Part shown: one piece after another, positions 32,305 through 40,961 of the stretch
How positions within the stretch are numbered: the first letter of the stretch is position 1
Layout of the letters: each line of letters starts with the position of its first letter
Source: UBA3305 sp002373555
GTDB lineage: Bacteria; Bacillota; Clostridia; Lachnospirales; Lachnospiraceae
Direction of reading: 5' to 3'
NCBI GenBank assembly: GCA_946612455.1
Contig: CAMOER010000012.1
Location: 1-64,000 of the forward strand
Length of the DNA: 64,000 nucleotides
Position numbers and translations under genes: made by a program
The notes under the pieces: generated by a model
What the model saw: the letters and a program-made list of their open reading frames with translations, nothing else
The model's database searches: none
Told to the model about the DNA's origin: nothing

Positions 32305-33795
32305 TTATAAGGATCTTAATATATCGCCTGCCATCACAGCGCGTTCCCCGAGCTTTTTCGCCGCCCGGTCACCGGCGCATGCATGCATCAGTACGCCGAG
32401 ACACGCTGCCCGCGAAGGATTGAATTTCTGCGCCAGAAGCCCGCCGATGATGCCCGAGAGCACATCTCCGCTGCCGCCGGTCGCCATGCCGGAATTGCCG
32501 CAGGTATTGATGCAGATATCGCTTCCCGCGGAAGAAGCGATCACGGTCCTGGCATCCTTCAGGACGAGCGTCACCGGGAACCTGGCCACAAAATCCGCCG
32601 CCGCCTTCACCGGATCCGCCTTGATCTCGGCGATATCCTTTCCCGTCAGCCTGCTCATCTCGCCCATATGCGGCGTCAGGATATGGTTCGGCGTCAGCTG
32701 GTCCATCAGCGCCTTTTTCTCCGCCAGCATATTCAGGCCGTCCGCATCGATCACGACAGGCTTTTTGGAATACTGCAGGATGTACCGCAGGAAACGTCTG
32801 GACTGCTCGCAGATCCCCAGGCCCGGGCCGATGACCACGGAGGACGCCGCTTTCAGCATTTCATCCATCTTCTCCGGCGAGAATTCATTTTCCCGATAGC
32901 TGGTAAGCACTGCTTCCGGAACGGATGTCTGCAGGATCTGCCGGTTGCATTCCGGCGAAAGGATCTGCACCAGACCCGCGCCGGAGCGGTACGCCGAACT
33001 GCCCGCAAGCACGGCAGCGCCGGCCATATCATACGATCCGGCGACAACGAGCACGCGGCCGAAGGTGCCCTTGTGTCCGTCAGCCGGGCGGTCCTTCAGC
33101 ACATCCAGATCAGATTCGTCCAGCGCAAAGATCCGCTGGTCCTTGCTGTCCTGCACGAGCGGCAGGATACCGATATCGCTCACGATCGTTTCTCCGGAAT
33201 ACTCTGTCCCGGGATACAGTACATGACCGATCTTCTTATAGGCAAAAGTGACGGTCAGATCGGCTTTCACCGCGCATCCCATCACGGCGCCGGAATCCGC
33301 ATTAATCCCGGTCGGGATGTCCACGGCGCACACAAAAGCGCTGCTGTCATTGATGAGCCGCACCGCTGCTGCGGTCTTGCCCTGCAGTTCTCTCGCGAGC
33401 CCGATGCCAAGCATCGCATCCACGATCAGATCCGTATGCTCCATATGCAGCTGCTCTCTGTCCGGCAGTTCGGGCGTCACCGGGATGTTCAGCTTCTGCA
33501 GGATCTTGTACTGGGTCAGCCACTCTTCCGTGGCATGGGCGCGGTTGCCTGTCACGGTCACCCGGACATCGTCGCCCGCGAGTTTCAGCATTCGCGCGAC
33601 CGCAAGCCCGTCCGCGCCGTTATTCCCGGTCCCGGCAAAGACAAGCGCCTTGATCTGCCCGGTCCTGCGTTTTTTGATCTCTTCAAATACACTGAGTGCC
33701 GCCCGCTCCATCAGAACGAGGGAAGGCACACCGATATTCCGGATCGTCCGTCTGTCGGCCTCCTTCATGGCGGCTGCGCCAAGCAGTTCTTTCAT
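32305..33795 (-). CDS. nnr: Bifunctional NAD(P)H-hydrate repair enzyme
   Basis: 496 residues from the Met at 33795. GGGAGGT lies 4 bp before it; a Met four codons upstream has no better site. The N-terminal epimerase domain (YjeF_N) shows VFAGTGNNGADGLAVAR and IVDAMLGIGL. The C-terminal ADP-dependent dehydratase (carbohydrate-kinase-like fold) shows SSVVIGPGLG, DADGLNML, LTPHMGEMSRL and the GSGDVLSGIIGGLLAQ loop. It repairs the hydrated forms of NADH and NADPH. It shares an operon with alr and lies downstream of rex. Confidence 0.95.
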   Translation of the reverse strand: MKELLGAAAMKEADRRTIRNIGVPSLVLMERAALSVFEEIKKRRTGQIKALVFAGTGNNGADGLAVARMLKLAGDDVRVTVTGNRAHATEEWLTQYKILQKLNIPVTPELPDREQLHMEHTDLIVDAMLGIGLARELQGKTAAAVRLINDSSAFVCAVDIPTGINADSGAVMGCAVKADLTVTFAYKKIGHVLYPGTEYSGETIVSDIGILPLVQDSKDQRIFALDESDLDVLKDRPADGHKGTFGRVLVVAGSYDMAGAAVLAGSSAYRSGAGLVQILSPECNRQILQTSVPEAVLTSYRENEFSPEKMDEMLKAASSVVIGPGLGICEQSRRFLRYILQYSKKPVVIDADGLNMLAEKKALMDQLTPNHILTPHMGEMSRLTGKDIAEIKADPVKAAADFVARFPVTLVLKDARTVIASSAGSDICINTCGNSGMATGGSGDVLSGIIGGLLAQKFNPSRAACLGVLMHACAGDRAAKKLGERAVMAGDILRSL

Positions 33796-33844
33796 AATAC
33801 CTCCCATGCGTGTCCGCAGGCTGTGATCCTGCAGGCATTATACA

Positions 33845-33875
33845 GTAAAACGGCGGGAACCGCATCGGTCCCGCC
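33845..33875 (-). terminator. Hairpin terminator after rex
   Basis: GGCGGGA and TCCCGCC arms with an inner CCG/CGG pair (33852-33875), followed on the minus strand by GTTTTAC. The U-tract is short. Confidence 0.6.
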
Positions 33876-33880
33876 AGAAT

Positions 33881-34522
33881 TCAGTTATCTTTATTGAGCT
33901 TGTAGGAAAGCTGCATCAGGCTCTCGATCAGGTTGACATTCTCCACATAAACATCCTCCGGTACTTCCAGATCCTTATGTGCAAAATTCCAGATCGCCTT
34001 CACGCCGCAGGAACAGATCAGATCCGCCATCTTCTGCGCTTCCGCCTTCGGGATCGCAAGCGCGGCAATGTCGATCTCGTTGTTCTGAAGAAACTCCTGC
34101 AGTTCCTCCATCGGCATGACATTGATCCCGCGGACCTGCTTGCCGATCAGGGCCGGATCGATATCGAAGATGCCCCGTACAAGGAAGCCGCGGTTCTCAA
34201 AGCGGGTATAACCGGCCAGTGCTCTGCCCAGATTGCCGCCGCCGATGATCACGATATTGTGCGTCCTGTTGAGCCCCAGGATGCGGCCGATCTCATCCTT
34301 CAGGTAAACGACATTGTATCCGTAGCCCTGCTGGCCAAAGCCGCCGAAGTTGTTCAGATCCTGACGGATCTGGGACGCGGTGACCTTCATCCTGCGGCTG
34401 AGTTCCTCGGAGGAAATGCGCTCCACGCCTTCTGCTTCCAGTTCCTGGAGGTAGCGGAAATACCTGGGAAGTCTTTTGATTACCGCTTTGGAGATCTCTC
34501 TTCCTGCTGCCAAATTCACCAT
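33881..34522 (-). CDS. rex: Redox-sensing transcriptional repressor Rex
   Basis: 213 residues from the ATG at 34522. An N-terminal winged helix (AVIKRLPRYFRYLQEL, SSEELSRRMKVTASQIRQDL) precedes an NAD-binding Rossmann domain with IIGGGNLGRALAGY. FGGFGQQGYGY is highly conserved in Rex. It represses fermentation and respiration genes until NADH rises. An AAAGGA precedes the start. The open frame continues about 44 codons upstream, but that stretch spans the promoter and is not conserved-looking. A consensus promoter is at 34548-34576. Confidence 0.96.
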   Translation of the reverse strand: MVNLAAGREISKAVIKRLPRYFRYLQELEAEGVERISSEELSRRMKVTASQIRQDLNNFGGFGQQGYGYNVVYLKDEIGRILGLNRTHNIVIIGGGNLGRALAGYTRFENRGFLVRGIFDIDPALIGKQVRGINVMPMEELQEFLQNNEIDIAALAIPKAEAQKMADLICSCGVKAIWNFAHKDLEVPEDVYVENVNLIESLMQLSYKLNKDN

Positions 34523-34547
34523 TCCTTTCTCTGAAATATCTCTTATT

Positions 34548-34576
34548 ATTATAAAAATCAGCAGATAATTTGTCAA
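34548..34576 (-). promoter_or_regulatory. Promoter of rex
   Basis: TTGACA (34571-34576), 17 bp, TATAAT (34548-34553): a perfect consensus on the minus strand. Confidence 0.88.
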
Positions 34577-34633
34577 TCGTAAAAAGGGGACCGGCCGCCG
34601 GATCCATGCTTCCGCTGCCTTCCCGAAACATGC

Positions 34634-34661
34634 TTGACAGGCAGATTCCCGCATGGATAAT
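34634..34661 (+). promoter_or_regulatory. Promoter of the D-aminoacylase-like gene
   Basis: TTGACA (34634-34639), 16 bp, GATAAT (34656-34661). It is back-to-back with the rex promoter. Confidence 0.7.
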
Positions 34662-34710
34662 GGAAGTAACGATATGGCTGACTGCCCATCAGACTACAGG
34701 AGGAACGGAC

Positions 34711-36264
34711 ATGCACACCATCCTGATCAAACATGCATCCGTCGCCGACGGAACAGGCAAAGACATCCGGACCGCGGATCTGCTGATCTGCGACGGCATC
34801 CTGCAAGAAGTCGGAACCATCGACGCCCCTGCAGCGGAGACGATCGATGCCGGGGGGCTTCTGGCTGCGCCGGCTTTTATCGATATGCACACCCATTCCG
34901 ATGAAACGCTGCTGATCGACAAAAGCGGTGCCTCCCATCTGCGCCAGGGTGTTCTCACGCAGGCGGTCGGTAACTGCGGCTATTCCGCGGCGCCCATGCG
35001 GGGCAGGGCCGATCTGCGGAGAAACATCTATGGGTATGTGGAAGCAGACCGCGAATTCGGTCCGTGGGAGAATTTTTCCGATTATCTCACGGAACTCGAT
35101 GCCGGTCTGTACGGCCGCGCAGTGTCCTATGTCGGTCACGGTGCGCTCCGGAGCTGTGTCATGGGATACGAAAAACGGCCGGCATCAGCAGAAGAGATCC
35201 GCCGTATGTGCGATCTGCTGTCCGCATGTATGGAGCAGGGCGCGCTCGGGCTCTCAAGCGGGCTGGAATACTTCCCCGGAAATGCGGCTGCACGCGAGGA
35301 GATCCTGGCACTCTGCCGCGTTGTTGCAAAATATGGCGGCCTGTACGCGACGCACGTTCGGAACCGCGACGTACACTATGAAGCAGGCTTTCAGGAAGCG
35401 ATCGACACTGCTTATCAGACCGGCGTCCGGCTCCAGATCTCACACGCCGTGCCGAAATACGGTGTGCCTGCAGGAGGCGCGGAAAAGGTGCTGTCGTGGA
35501 TCGACCGGGCATCCGCGGATATCGATATTGCCTTTGACGTCATCCCCTACACCTGGGGTTCTGCCGTCATGCGCTCGATCCTTCCGCCGGATCTTCTCGC
35601 GCTTCCGGTCGGTGAACTGACGGAAAAGCTGCGGGAGCCCTCCGTCCGAGACCGCCTGTACCGGAAAAAAGATTATTTCTGGCGGCTGATCACCGACCGG
35701 AAATTTGAGGAGATCAGACTGTATGATTCCGTGCACGCGAAGGAATTCGAAGGGAAAACGTTCGCGGAGATCGGCCGGATCCTGGATACCGATCCGCTGT
35801 ATGCCATGCTGGATGTTCTCCTTATGGAAGGAAGCGAAATGGGCAGCACCATGATGCTCGGCCATTTCAAAAGCGCAGACGACTTGAAGCTGATGATGCG
35901 GCATCCGCTGGCCTCTGTGATCTCCGATTCGACGGCACTGAACAGGAACGGCCTCCTCGGGAAGCTGAACTGGGCCGAAGGATGCTACGGCTGGGTGCCG
36001 GAGCTCTTCCGCAGCTTTGTCCTTTCGGATCCTGTTCTTACGCTCCCGGAAGCGATCCGTAAGATCACCATGGCACCGGCAGACCGGCTTGGGCTTGCGA
36101 ATACCGGCAGGCTGCTGCCCGGTGCTTCCGCCGATCTCCTTCTTTTGGATCTGCAGCAATTCGCGGAATCCGGCCGGAACAGGGAATATGCCTGCGGCGT
36201 GAAGCTGCTCCTTAAGGGAGGCGTACCGGTGATCCGGAACGACGAGATCCTGCCTGTTCGCTGA
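34711..36264 (+). CDS. N-acyl-D-amino-acid deacylase (D-aminoacylase) family amidohydrolase
   Basis: 517 residues. The amidohydrolase metal motif FIDMHTHSD lies near residue 60. GNCGYSAAP, GLSSGLEYFPG, YATHVRNRD and LQISHAVPKYG follow in the order seen in D-aminoacylases and related dihydroorotase-like enzymes. The C-terminal GRLLPGASADLLLLD closes the composite beta domain. AGGAGG lies 7 bp before the ATG. It probably removes the acyl group from N-acyl-D-amino acids in the cytoplasm. It is monocistronic, with a strong terminator, and is followed by an M20-like gene. Confidence 0.85.
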   Translation: MHTILIKHASVADGTGKDIRTADLLICDGILQEVGTIDAPAAETIDAGGLLAAPAFIDMHTHSDETLLIDKSGASHLRQGVLTQAVGNCGYSAAPMRGRADLRRNIYGYVEADREFGPWENFSDYLTELDAGLYGRAVSYVGHGALRSCVMGYEKRPASAEEIRRMCDLLSACMEQGALGLSSGLEYFPGNAAAREEILALCRVVAKYGGLYATHVRNRDVHYEAGFQEAIDTAYQTGVRLQISHAVPKYGVPAGGAEKVLSWIDRASADIDIAFDVIPYTWGSAVMRSILPPDLLALPVGELTEKLREPSVRDRLYRKKDYFWRLITDRKFEEIRLYDSVHAKEFEGKTFAEIGRILDTDPLYAMLDVLLMEGSEMGSTMMLGHFKSADDLKLMMRHPLASVISDSTALNRNGLLGKLNWAEGCYGWVPELFRSFVLSDPVLTLPEAIRKITMAPADRLGLANTGRLLPGASADLLLLDLQQFAESGRNREYACGVKLLLKGGVPVIRNDEILPVR

Positions 36265-36283
36265 CATGATCCATTTGTGATCT

Positions 36284-36316
36284 AAGGTACCGGAAAAATT
36301 CGTCCGGTACTTTTTT
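36284..36316 (+). terminator. Rho-independent terminator
   Basis: GTACCGGA (36287-36294) and TCCGGTAC (36303-36310) followed by six T residues. Confidence 0.92.
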
Positions 36317-36324
36317 ATTGCTTA

Positions 36325-36353
36325 TTGCATCATCTTAAGAAGGATGTTATGAT
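36325..36353 (+). promoter_or_regulatory. Promoter of the M20-like gene
   Basis: TTGCAT (36325-36330), 17 bp, TATGAT (36348-36353). The phased ATATAT boxes begin directly after the -10. Confidence 0.7.
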
Positions 36354-36372
36354 GATATATGACTGATATATT
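36354..36372. promoter_or_regulatory. Two GATATATC-like boxes, 11 bp apart
   Basis: GATATATG (36354-36361) and GATATATT (36365-36372) differ by one base each from the palindrome GATATATC. The second lies within CTGATATAT. They sit immediately downstream of the -10, a position typical of a repressor operator. Confidence 0.5.
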
Positions 36373-36426
36373 ATAACTTTCAGTCGTGAATATGACGTTT
36401 TTACCTGGCACAAGGAGGATAAAGAA

Positions 36427-37728
36427 ATGCTGTCAGCGCAGGAAAAAGAACAACTGAAAAGCAGACTGGAAGCATCCCTGAACGAAGAATACGCTGTCGA
36501 ATTCTTAAGTTCGCTCATGCGTATGCCGAGCGAGACCCTGAAGCCGGCTTATGCGCAGGAGCTTGTCGCCGCGAAAATGCGTGAACTTGGCTTTCAGACC
36601 GATCAGTTCCCGTGCTATGTGGACGAGATCCGTGATCTGCCGGATTTCTTTCACGCGGAAGGAAATGACGTATACCGCCCGGATATCCTGAATCTGGTCG
36701 GCGTGAAGGCAGGTGCCGCCGAAGCACCCGGCAATGCGCTTATGATCCATGCGCACATCGATACCTCTCCTTCTTTTCCGGGTATCTGTTCCCCTGAAAA
36801 TGTCCATCAGGAAGGCCGCCGGCTGTACGGCCTCGGCGCCTGCGATGACAAAGGCGGCATCGCGACCATGATGATGGCGGCTGAAACAGTCCTGAAGGAA
36901 TACGGCCCGCTGGACGGAAAGCTCACGCTGATGAGCACCATCGGCAAAAGAGGCGCGATCGGTACGCTCACCGCGTGCCTGACAGGCTACGGCGGAGACG
37001 GTGCCGTCTATCTGCATCCTGCGGAGACCGGGCACGGACTGAAAGAGATCAAAAACTATTCGATGGGCACCACCGATCTCATTCTGACCGTTACCGGCAG
37101 AAAAGGAAAAGACTTTGACGAGACCGATACCAGCGATATCAGCGCGGTCTTAAAAGGCGCGGAAACCGCACTGGCCGTACGGAAATGGGATGATGCCAGA
37201 CGGAAAACACATCATTTTACGGACGGCACGTTCGCGGGAACGCCGAATACCCACACCGATATCTTTAACGCTTATGCCTCGGAAATGACCCAGGATGACG
37301 TCACCGAATACAAGCTGCATATCCGGGTGCTTTTCGGGCTCGGCGAAACGCCCGAAAGCGTGCGGAACGAACTCGATCAGTGGCTGAAGGACACCTTCAG
37401 AGACGATGAATGGATGACTGCCCATCCTGTCCGGATCACCTTAGGAGAACGGCAGGGGACACCGATCACCGTGCCCCGCAGTGATCCGATCGTTCAGACC
37501 CTGGAAGCGAATATCACCCGGATCAAGCATTTCGATGATTTCATTTATCAGTACCACGGGACCAGCGATATCCGGATGCCGGTCATCTACGGAAAGACGC
37601 CCACGGTCGGGGTCGGCGCCCTCTGCGGCGGACTGAATCCCGGAACAGATGAGGAATGGATCGATATCGACGATTATATCGACGGCATCAAAGTCATCAT
37701 GGGCGTGATCGTCGACTGGTGCCTGTGA
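36427..37728 (+). CDS. M20-family metallopeptidase-like protein with altered catalytic dyad
   Basis: 433 residues. The first metal motif HAHID (108-112) and the bridging Asp motif GACDDKGG (D140) are present. So are a late YHGTSDIRMP and a dimerisation-domain-like middle. Where M20 enzymes have the catalytic Glu-Glu pair (GDEE, SVVDEE), this protein reads STIGKRG, so K174-R175 replace both. Either it is inactive, it uses another residue, or the alignment is shifted. AAGGAGG lies 8 bp before the ATG. Its promoter carries two boxes shared with the TRAP-cluster promoters, so it probably belongs to that regulon. ArgE/DapE-like deacylation would be the family expectation. Confidence 0.75.
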   Translation: MLSAQEKEQLKSRLEASLNEEYAVEFLSSLMRMPSETLKPAYAQELVAAKMRELGFQTDQFPCYVDEIRDLPDFFHAEGNDVYRPDILNLVGVKAGAAEAPGNALMIHAHIDTSPSFPGICSPENVHQEGRRLYGLGACDDKGGIATMMMAAETVLKEYGPLDGKLTLMSTIGKRGAIGTLTACLTGYGGDGAVYLHPAETGHGLKEIKNYSMGTTDLILTVTGRKGKDFDETDTSDISAVLKGAETALAVRKWDDARRKTHHFTDGTFAGTPNTHTDIFNAYASEMTQDDVTEYKLHIRVLFGLGETPESVRNELDQWLKDTFRDDEWMTAHPVRITLGERQGTPITVPRSDPIVQTLEANITRIKHFDDFIYQYHGTSDIRMPVIYGKTPTVGVGALCGGLNPGTDEEWIDIDDYIDGIKVIMGVIVDWCL

Positions 37729-37784
37729 TCACCCGGGCGGACGGTCTTCGCGATCCGTTTCCGTAAAATCAGATCTCGGACCAT

Positions 37785-37818
37785 AAAAAAGCCTTCCGGC
37801 GGACCGGAAGGCTTTTTT
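37785..37818. terminator. Bidirectional terminator between convergent genes
   Basis: GCCTTCCGG, loop CGGA, CCGGAAGGC with six A residues on the left and six T residues on the right. Confidence 0.93.
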
Positions 37819-37856
37819 ATTATGTTCGTCTGTTCAGTATTGATGCACGGATCAGA

Positions 37857-38999
37857 TTATTCGTAGGAATGTCCAAGCAGACCTTCGATGTTCTCTTTTC
37901 CGAATTCGCCTTCATACTGCTTGTAGATCTCGATTGCCTTCTCCTGGAAAGGAGCTCTGTCGGGATGGGTGATGTTCACGCCTTTGGCTTCGAGCTCGGC
38001 AAGAGCATCTTCCTCAGACTGCGCATATTTTTCTCTCTCGGATACGAGCATGTCCGCTACGCACTCCTCAAGAACTGCTCTCTGGGAATCGGTCAGGTTG
38101 TCATAGAACTGCTTGTCCATCAGGACAGGGCAGACGACCTCGAGCCATCCTACGATTGCCCAGTTGGGAGCGACTTCATAGAAAGCCTTTGCAAGATAGT
38201 TGGTGTTCGCAGCTTCAGCGCCGTCCAGAACGCCGGACTCAAGAGCGGTGTACAGCTCATTGTAAGCCATGGGCATGGAGGCAGCACCGAATGCAGCCAT
38301 ACCGGCCAGCTCAACGGTGGATTCCTGTGTACGGATCTTCAGGCCCTTGATGTCATCCATGGATTCGATGGGCTTCTTGACGGTCATGATGTGACGGGTA
38401 CCCATATCGAACCATCCGAGAAGCTGCAGGCCCTGCTCTGCGCACTTGTCAACGAAGGTCATGCCGACGGTATCCAGTGCGTTGTACAGCTGCTCCTTGC
38501 TTTCGAACAGCATCGGAAGGGAGAAGATGCCGACTTCGGGAACGAAGTTGGAAAGAACGGCGTTCGCGGGGTCTACCATCTGTACGGTGTGCAGCTGCAG
38601 GCCTTCCACAACGTCACGCTCGGAACCGAGCTGGTTGTCGGGATATACTTCAACCGTCATGTTTCCGCCGGACTTGGCAGCAACAGCCTCTGCGAACTCA
38701 TAAGCAGCTACGCAGGCAGGCTCGGTGGCGGCGTGGGACAGAGAGAATTTGATGGTTACAGGATCGCCGTCGATTGCGACAGCCTCAGCAGCTTCGGTCT
38801 CGGCTGCGGCTTCGGTCTCAGCGGGAGCTTCGGTCTCGGCTGCGGGAGCCTCGGTCTCAGCGGGAGCTTCAGTTTCGGGTGCGGCTGCTTCAGTCTCAGC
38901 GGGAGCTGCGGTGGTCTCAGCCGGTGCAGAGCTTGATCCGCAGCCTGCAAGGGCAGCGATCATAGCCAGTGACAGTAACAGTGCCAATGTTTTCTTCAT
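37857..38999 (-). CDS. dctP: TRAP transporter substrate-binding lipoprotein
   Basis: 380 residues. A lipoprotein signal ends ALAGC (C20). A low-complexity Ala/Glu/Thr/Pro linker (about 24-72) tethers the DctP-type solute-binding domain. TQESTVELAGMAAFGASMPMAY and YTALESGVLDGAEAAN are the ligand-binding and fold motifs of the family. It sits outside the membrane and delivers an organic or sugar acid to the DctQM permease encoded upstream. The gap of 81 bp after dctM contains a GC-rich hairpin that may raise its relative expression. The ligand is unknown. Confidence 0.93.
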   Translation of the reverse strand: MKKTLALLLSLAMIAALAGCGSSSAPAETTAAPAETEAAAPETEAPAETEAPAAETEAPAETEAAAETEAAEAVAIDGDPVTIKFSLSHAATEPACVAAYEFAEAVAAKSGGNMTVEVYPDNQLGSERDVVEGLQLHTVQMVDPANAVLSNFVPEVGIFSLPMLFESKEQLYNALDTVGMTFVDKCAEQGLQLLGWFDMGTRHIMTVKKPIESMDDIKGLKIRTQESTVELAGMAAFGAASMPMAYNELYTALESGVLDGAEAANTNYLAKAFYEVAPNWAIVGWLEVVCPVLMDKQFYDNLTDSQRAVLEECVADMLVSEREKYAQSEEDALAELEAKGVNITHPDRAPFQEKAIEIYKQYEGEFGKENIEGLLGHSYE

Positions 39000-39041
39000 A
39001 ATTGATCCCTCCTTTAGATCTTATGAATTGTTTTATCAGAA

Positions 39042-39067
39042 CCGGCCCGCCTCCTTTACGGGGCCGG
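39042..39067 (-). other. Intercistronic GC-rich hairpin between dctM and dctP
   Basis: CCGGCCC (39042-39048) pairs with GGGCCGG (39061-39067). No proper U-tract follows, so it is more likely an mRNA-processing or stability element than a terminator. Confidence 0.5.
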
Positions 39068-39080
39068 CTGTGATCCCCAT

Positions 39081-40361
39081 TTACTTAGCCAGTGCCGGCA
39101 GCCACAGATACGCCTGCGGCAGATACGTCGTGAACAGCAGTGCGATCAGCATGAAGCCGATGACCGGCAGGCAGAAAGGAACGACTTCCTTGATCGTCTT
39201 TCCGGTCAGTCCGCAGGAAACGAACAGCGTCGCGCCGTACGGCGGTGTGACATATCCGATCGCCAGGTTGACGCAGACGATCGCGCCGAAATGAACCGGA
39301 TCGATGCCGAATGCCGTCGCAACCGGGAAGAAGATCGGCATCAGAACAATGATGGCCGTAAAGCTCTCCATGAACATACCGACGATAAACAGTACGATAT
39401 TCAGGAAGATAAGGAAAACAAATTTACTGTGTACATGTGCCGTCATGAAAGCGGTGATCAGTGCCGGGATCTGCTTCGCGGTAATGAACCAGGAGAAAAT
39501 GTAGGCAGCAGATGTGATGATGATGATCATCGAGGCGCTTTCAGCCGACTTCAGGAACAGTCTCGGAAGATCCTTTATGGTGATCTCGCGATAAATGAAC
39601 AGGGATACGATCAGCGCATACAGAACGGCTACGCCGGCACCCTCGGTCGCGGTGAAAACGCCGCCCACGATACCGAAGATGATCAGGAACGGAAGACCGA
39701 TGCCGGGCAGCGCCGACCAGGTCTGCTTCAGGGCTACCTTGAAGTTGAACTTTGTGGTCGCCGCATAAGCTTCTCCTCGTCTGGATGCGTGAATATAAGA
39801 GTAAACCATCAGGCAAAGTCCCACGATAACGCCGGGAATAAATCCTGCCAGGAATAATTGTCCTACGGATGTATTGGTGGAATATCCGATCAGGACCATC
39901 AGGATGCTGGGCGGGATGATCGGGCCGATCGCGCCCGCACCGGCCTGCAGCACGGTCGCAAAACGCATATCATAACCCTTGTCGCGCATCAGCGGCATCA
40001 GGATGGAACCGACAGCAGCGGTATCGGCTGTCGAAGAACCGGAAATGCCGGCGAAGACCATTGATCCCAGAACACAGACCATGGCGAGACTTCCCTTGAT
40101 CCATCCTACCCACGCCTGGGCGAAGTCGATGATCCTCTTGGACAGTCCGCCTTCATCCATCAGGTTGCCTGCGATCATGAAAAGCGGGATCGCCATGATG
40201 GGCCAGGAATCCAGGCCGGTGAACATACGCTGCGGGATCAGCACGAGCGGGAAATTTCCGTCTATGATGATAGAGAGGGTCGTTCCCATTCCAAGCCCGA
40301 CCGCGATCGGCGCGCCGATGATGAACAGAAAAAGAATACTTCCGAACAAAATAGCTATCAT
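39081..40361 (-). CDS. dctM: TRAP transporter large permease subunit
   Basis: 426 residues with about 12 hydrophobic segments. It opens with LFIIGAPIAVGLGMGTTLSI and contains MVFAGISGSSTADTAAVGSIL and AGAGAIGPIIPPSILMVLIGY, which are the sodium- and substrate-site motifs of DctM proteins. It couples import to the sodium gradient together with DctQ. The start lies 3 bp after the dctQ stop, so translation is coupled. Confidence 0.95.
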   Translation of the reverse strand: MIAILFGSILFLFIIGAPIAVGLGMGTTLSIIIDGNFPLVLIPQRMFTGLDSWPIMAIPLFMIAGNLMDEGGLSKRIIDFAQAWVGWIKGSLAMVCVLGSMVFAGISGSSTADTAAVGSILMPLMRDKGYDMRFATVLQAGAGAIGPIIPPSILMVLIGYSTNTSVGQLFLAGFIPGVIVGLCLMVYSYIHASRRGEAYAATTKFNFKVALKQTWSALPGIGLPFLIIFGIVGGVFTATEGAGVAVLYALIVSLFIYREITIKDLPRLFLKSAESASMIIIITSAAYIFSWFITAKQIPALITAFMTAHVHSKFVFLIFLNIVLFIVGMFMESFTAIIVLMPIFFPVATAFGIDPVHFGAIVCVNLAIGYVTPPYGATLFVSCGLTGKTIKEVVPFCLPVIGFMLIALLFTTYLPQAYLWLPALAK

Positions 40362-40364
40362 GGA

Positions 40365-40865
40365 TCAGACCTCCTCTCCTTTTTCTTCTGCAGGATCATT
40401 CGGATTCCCTGTACGCAGGAACCGGATGAACCGGATGATGGTCTCCATCAGGATCAGTGCGCCGCCGACAGGAAGCGCGGAATACACATAGACCATCGGA
40501 AGCCGGACGGCCGGGGATGTCTGTCTGCCTGCATTCTGGGCAACCTGAATCCCGAAATAAAATACGATGGCAAAGAATACGAGGGTCGCGACCAGGGCAA
40601 TCAGATCGGTACACCATTTGGCTTTCTTCGGCAGCATGGCTGTAACGATATCAATTGCCAGATGACCGCCTTTCCTCATGACCACTGCGCCGCCAAGCAT
40701 GACCATCCAGATCTGAAGATAACGGCATATTTCTTCGGACCACATCAGCGGATGGTTAAACACATATCTTGCAAAAACCTGCATGATCACGAACAATGAC
40801 AGCAGCATGATCACGATAATGACTGCCAGATCATTGATCTTTCGGATTACTTTAATGATAGCCAT
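40365..40865 (-). CDS. dctQ: TRAP transporter small permease subunit
   Basis: 166 residues with four transmembrane segments. FNHPLMWSEEICRYLQIWMVMLGG is the DctQ signature. It forms the membrane complex with DctM immediately downstream. It is separated from the unknown gene upstream by 96 bp containing a strong hairpin. Confidence 0.93.
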   Translation of the reverse strand: MAIIKVIRKINDLAVIIVIMLLSLFVIMQVFARYVFNHPLMWSEEICRYLQIWMVMLGGAVVMRKGGHLAIDIVTAMLPKKAKWCTDLIALVATLVFFAIVFYFGIQVAQNAGRQTSPAVRLPMVYVYSALPVGGALILMETIIRFIRFLRTGNPNDPAEEKGEEV

Positions 40866-40891
40866 TCCATTCCCTCCCTGGTTTCCTGCTG

Positions 40892-40921
40892 CGGTCCGGC
40901 ACCGGACGGCACCGGACCGCC
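40892..40921 (-). other. Intercistronic GC-rich hairpin before dctQ
   Basis: GCGGTCCGG (40892-40900) pairs with CCGGACCGC (40913-40921). No U-tract follows on the minus strand. Confidence 0.55.
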
Positions 40922-40961
40922 TCCTGTTTTACGGGATGCGGATCATCCCGCGAAGCTTCTG

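Noticed and set aside
31073..32899. Plus-strand open frame opposite alr and nnr
   Set aside because: Spans two clearly coding minus-strand genes and their junction; no start signal.
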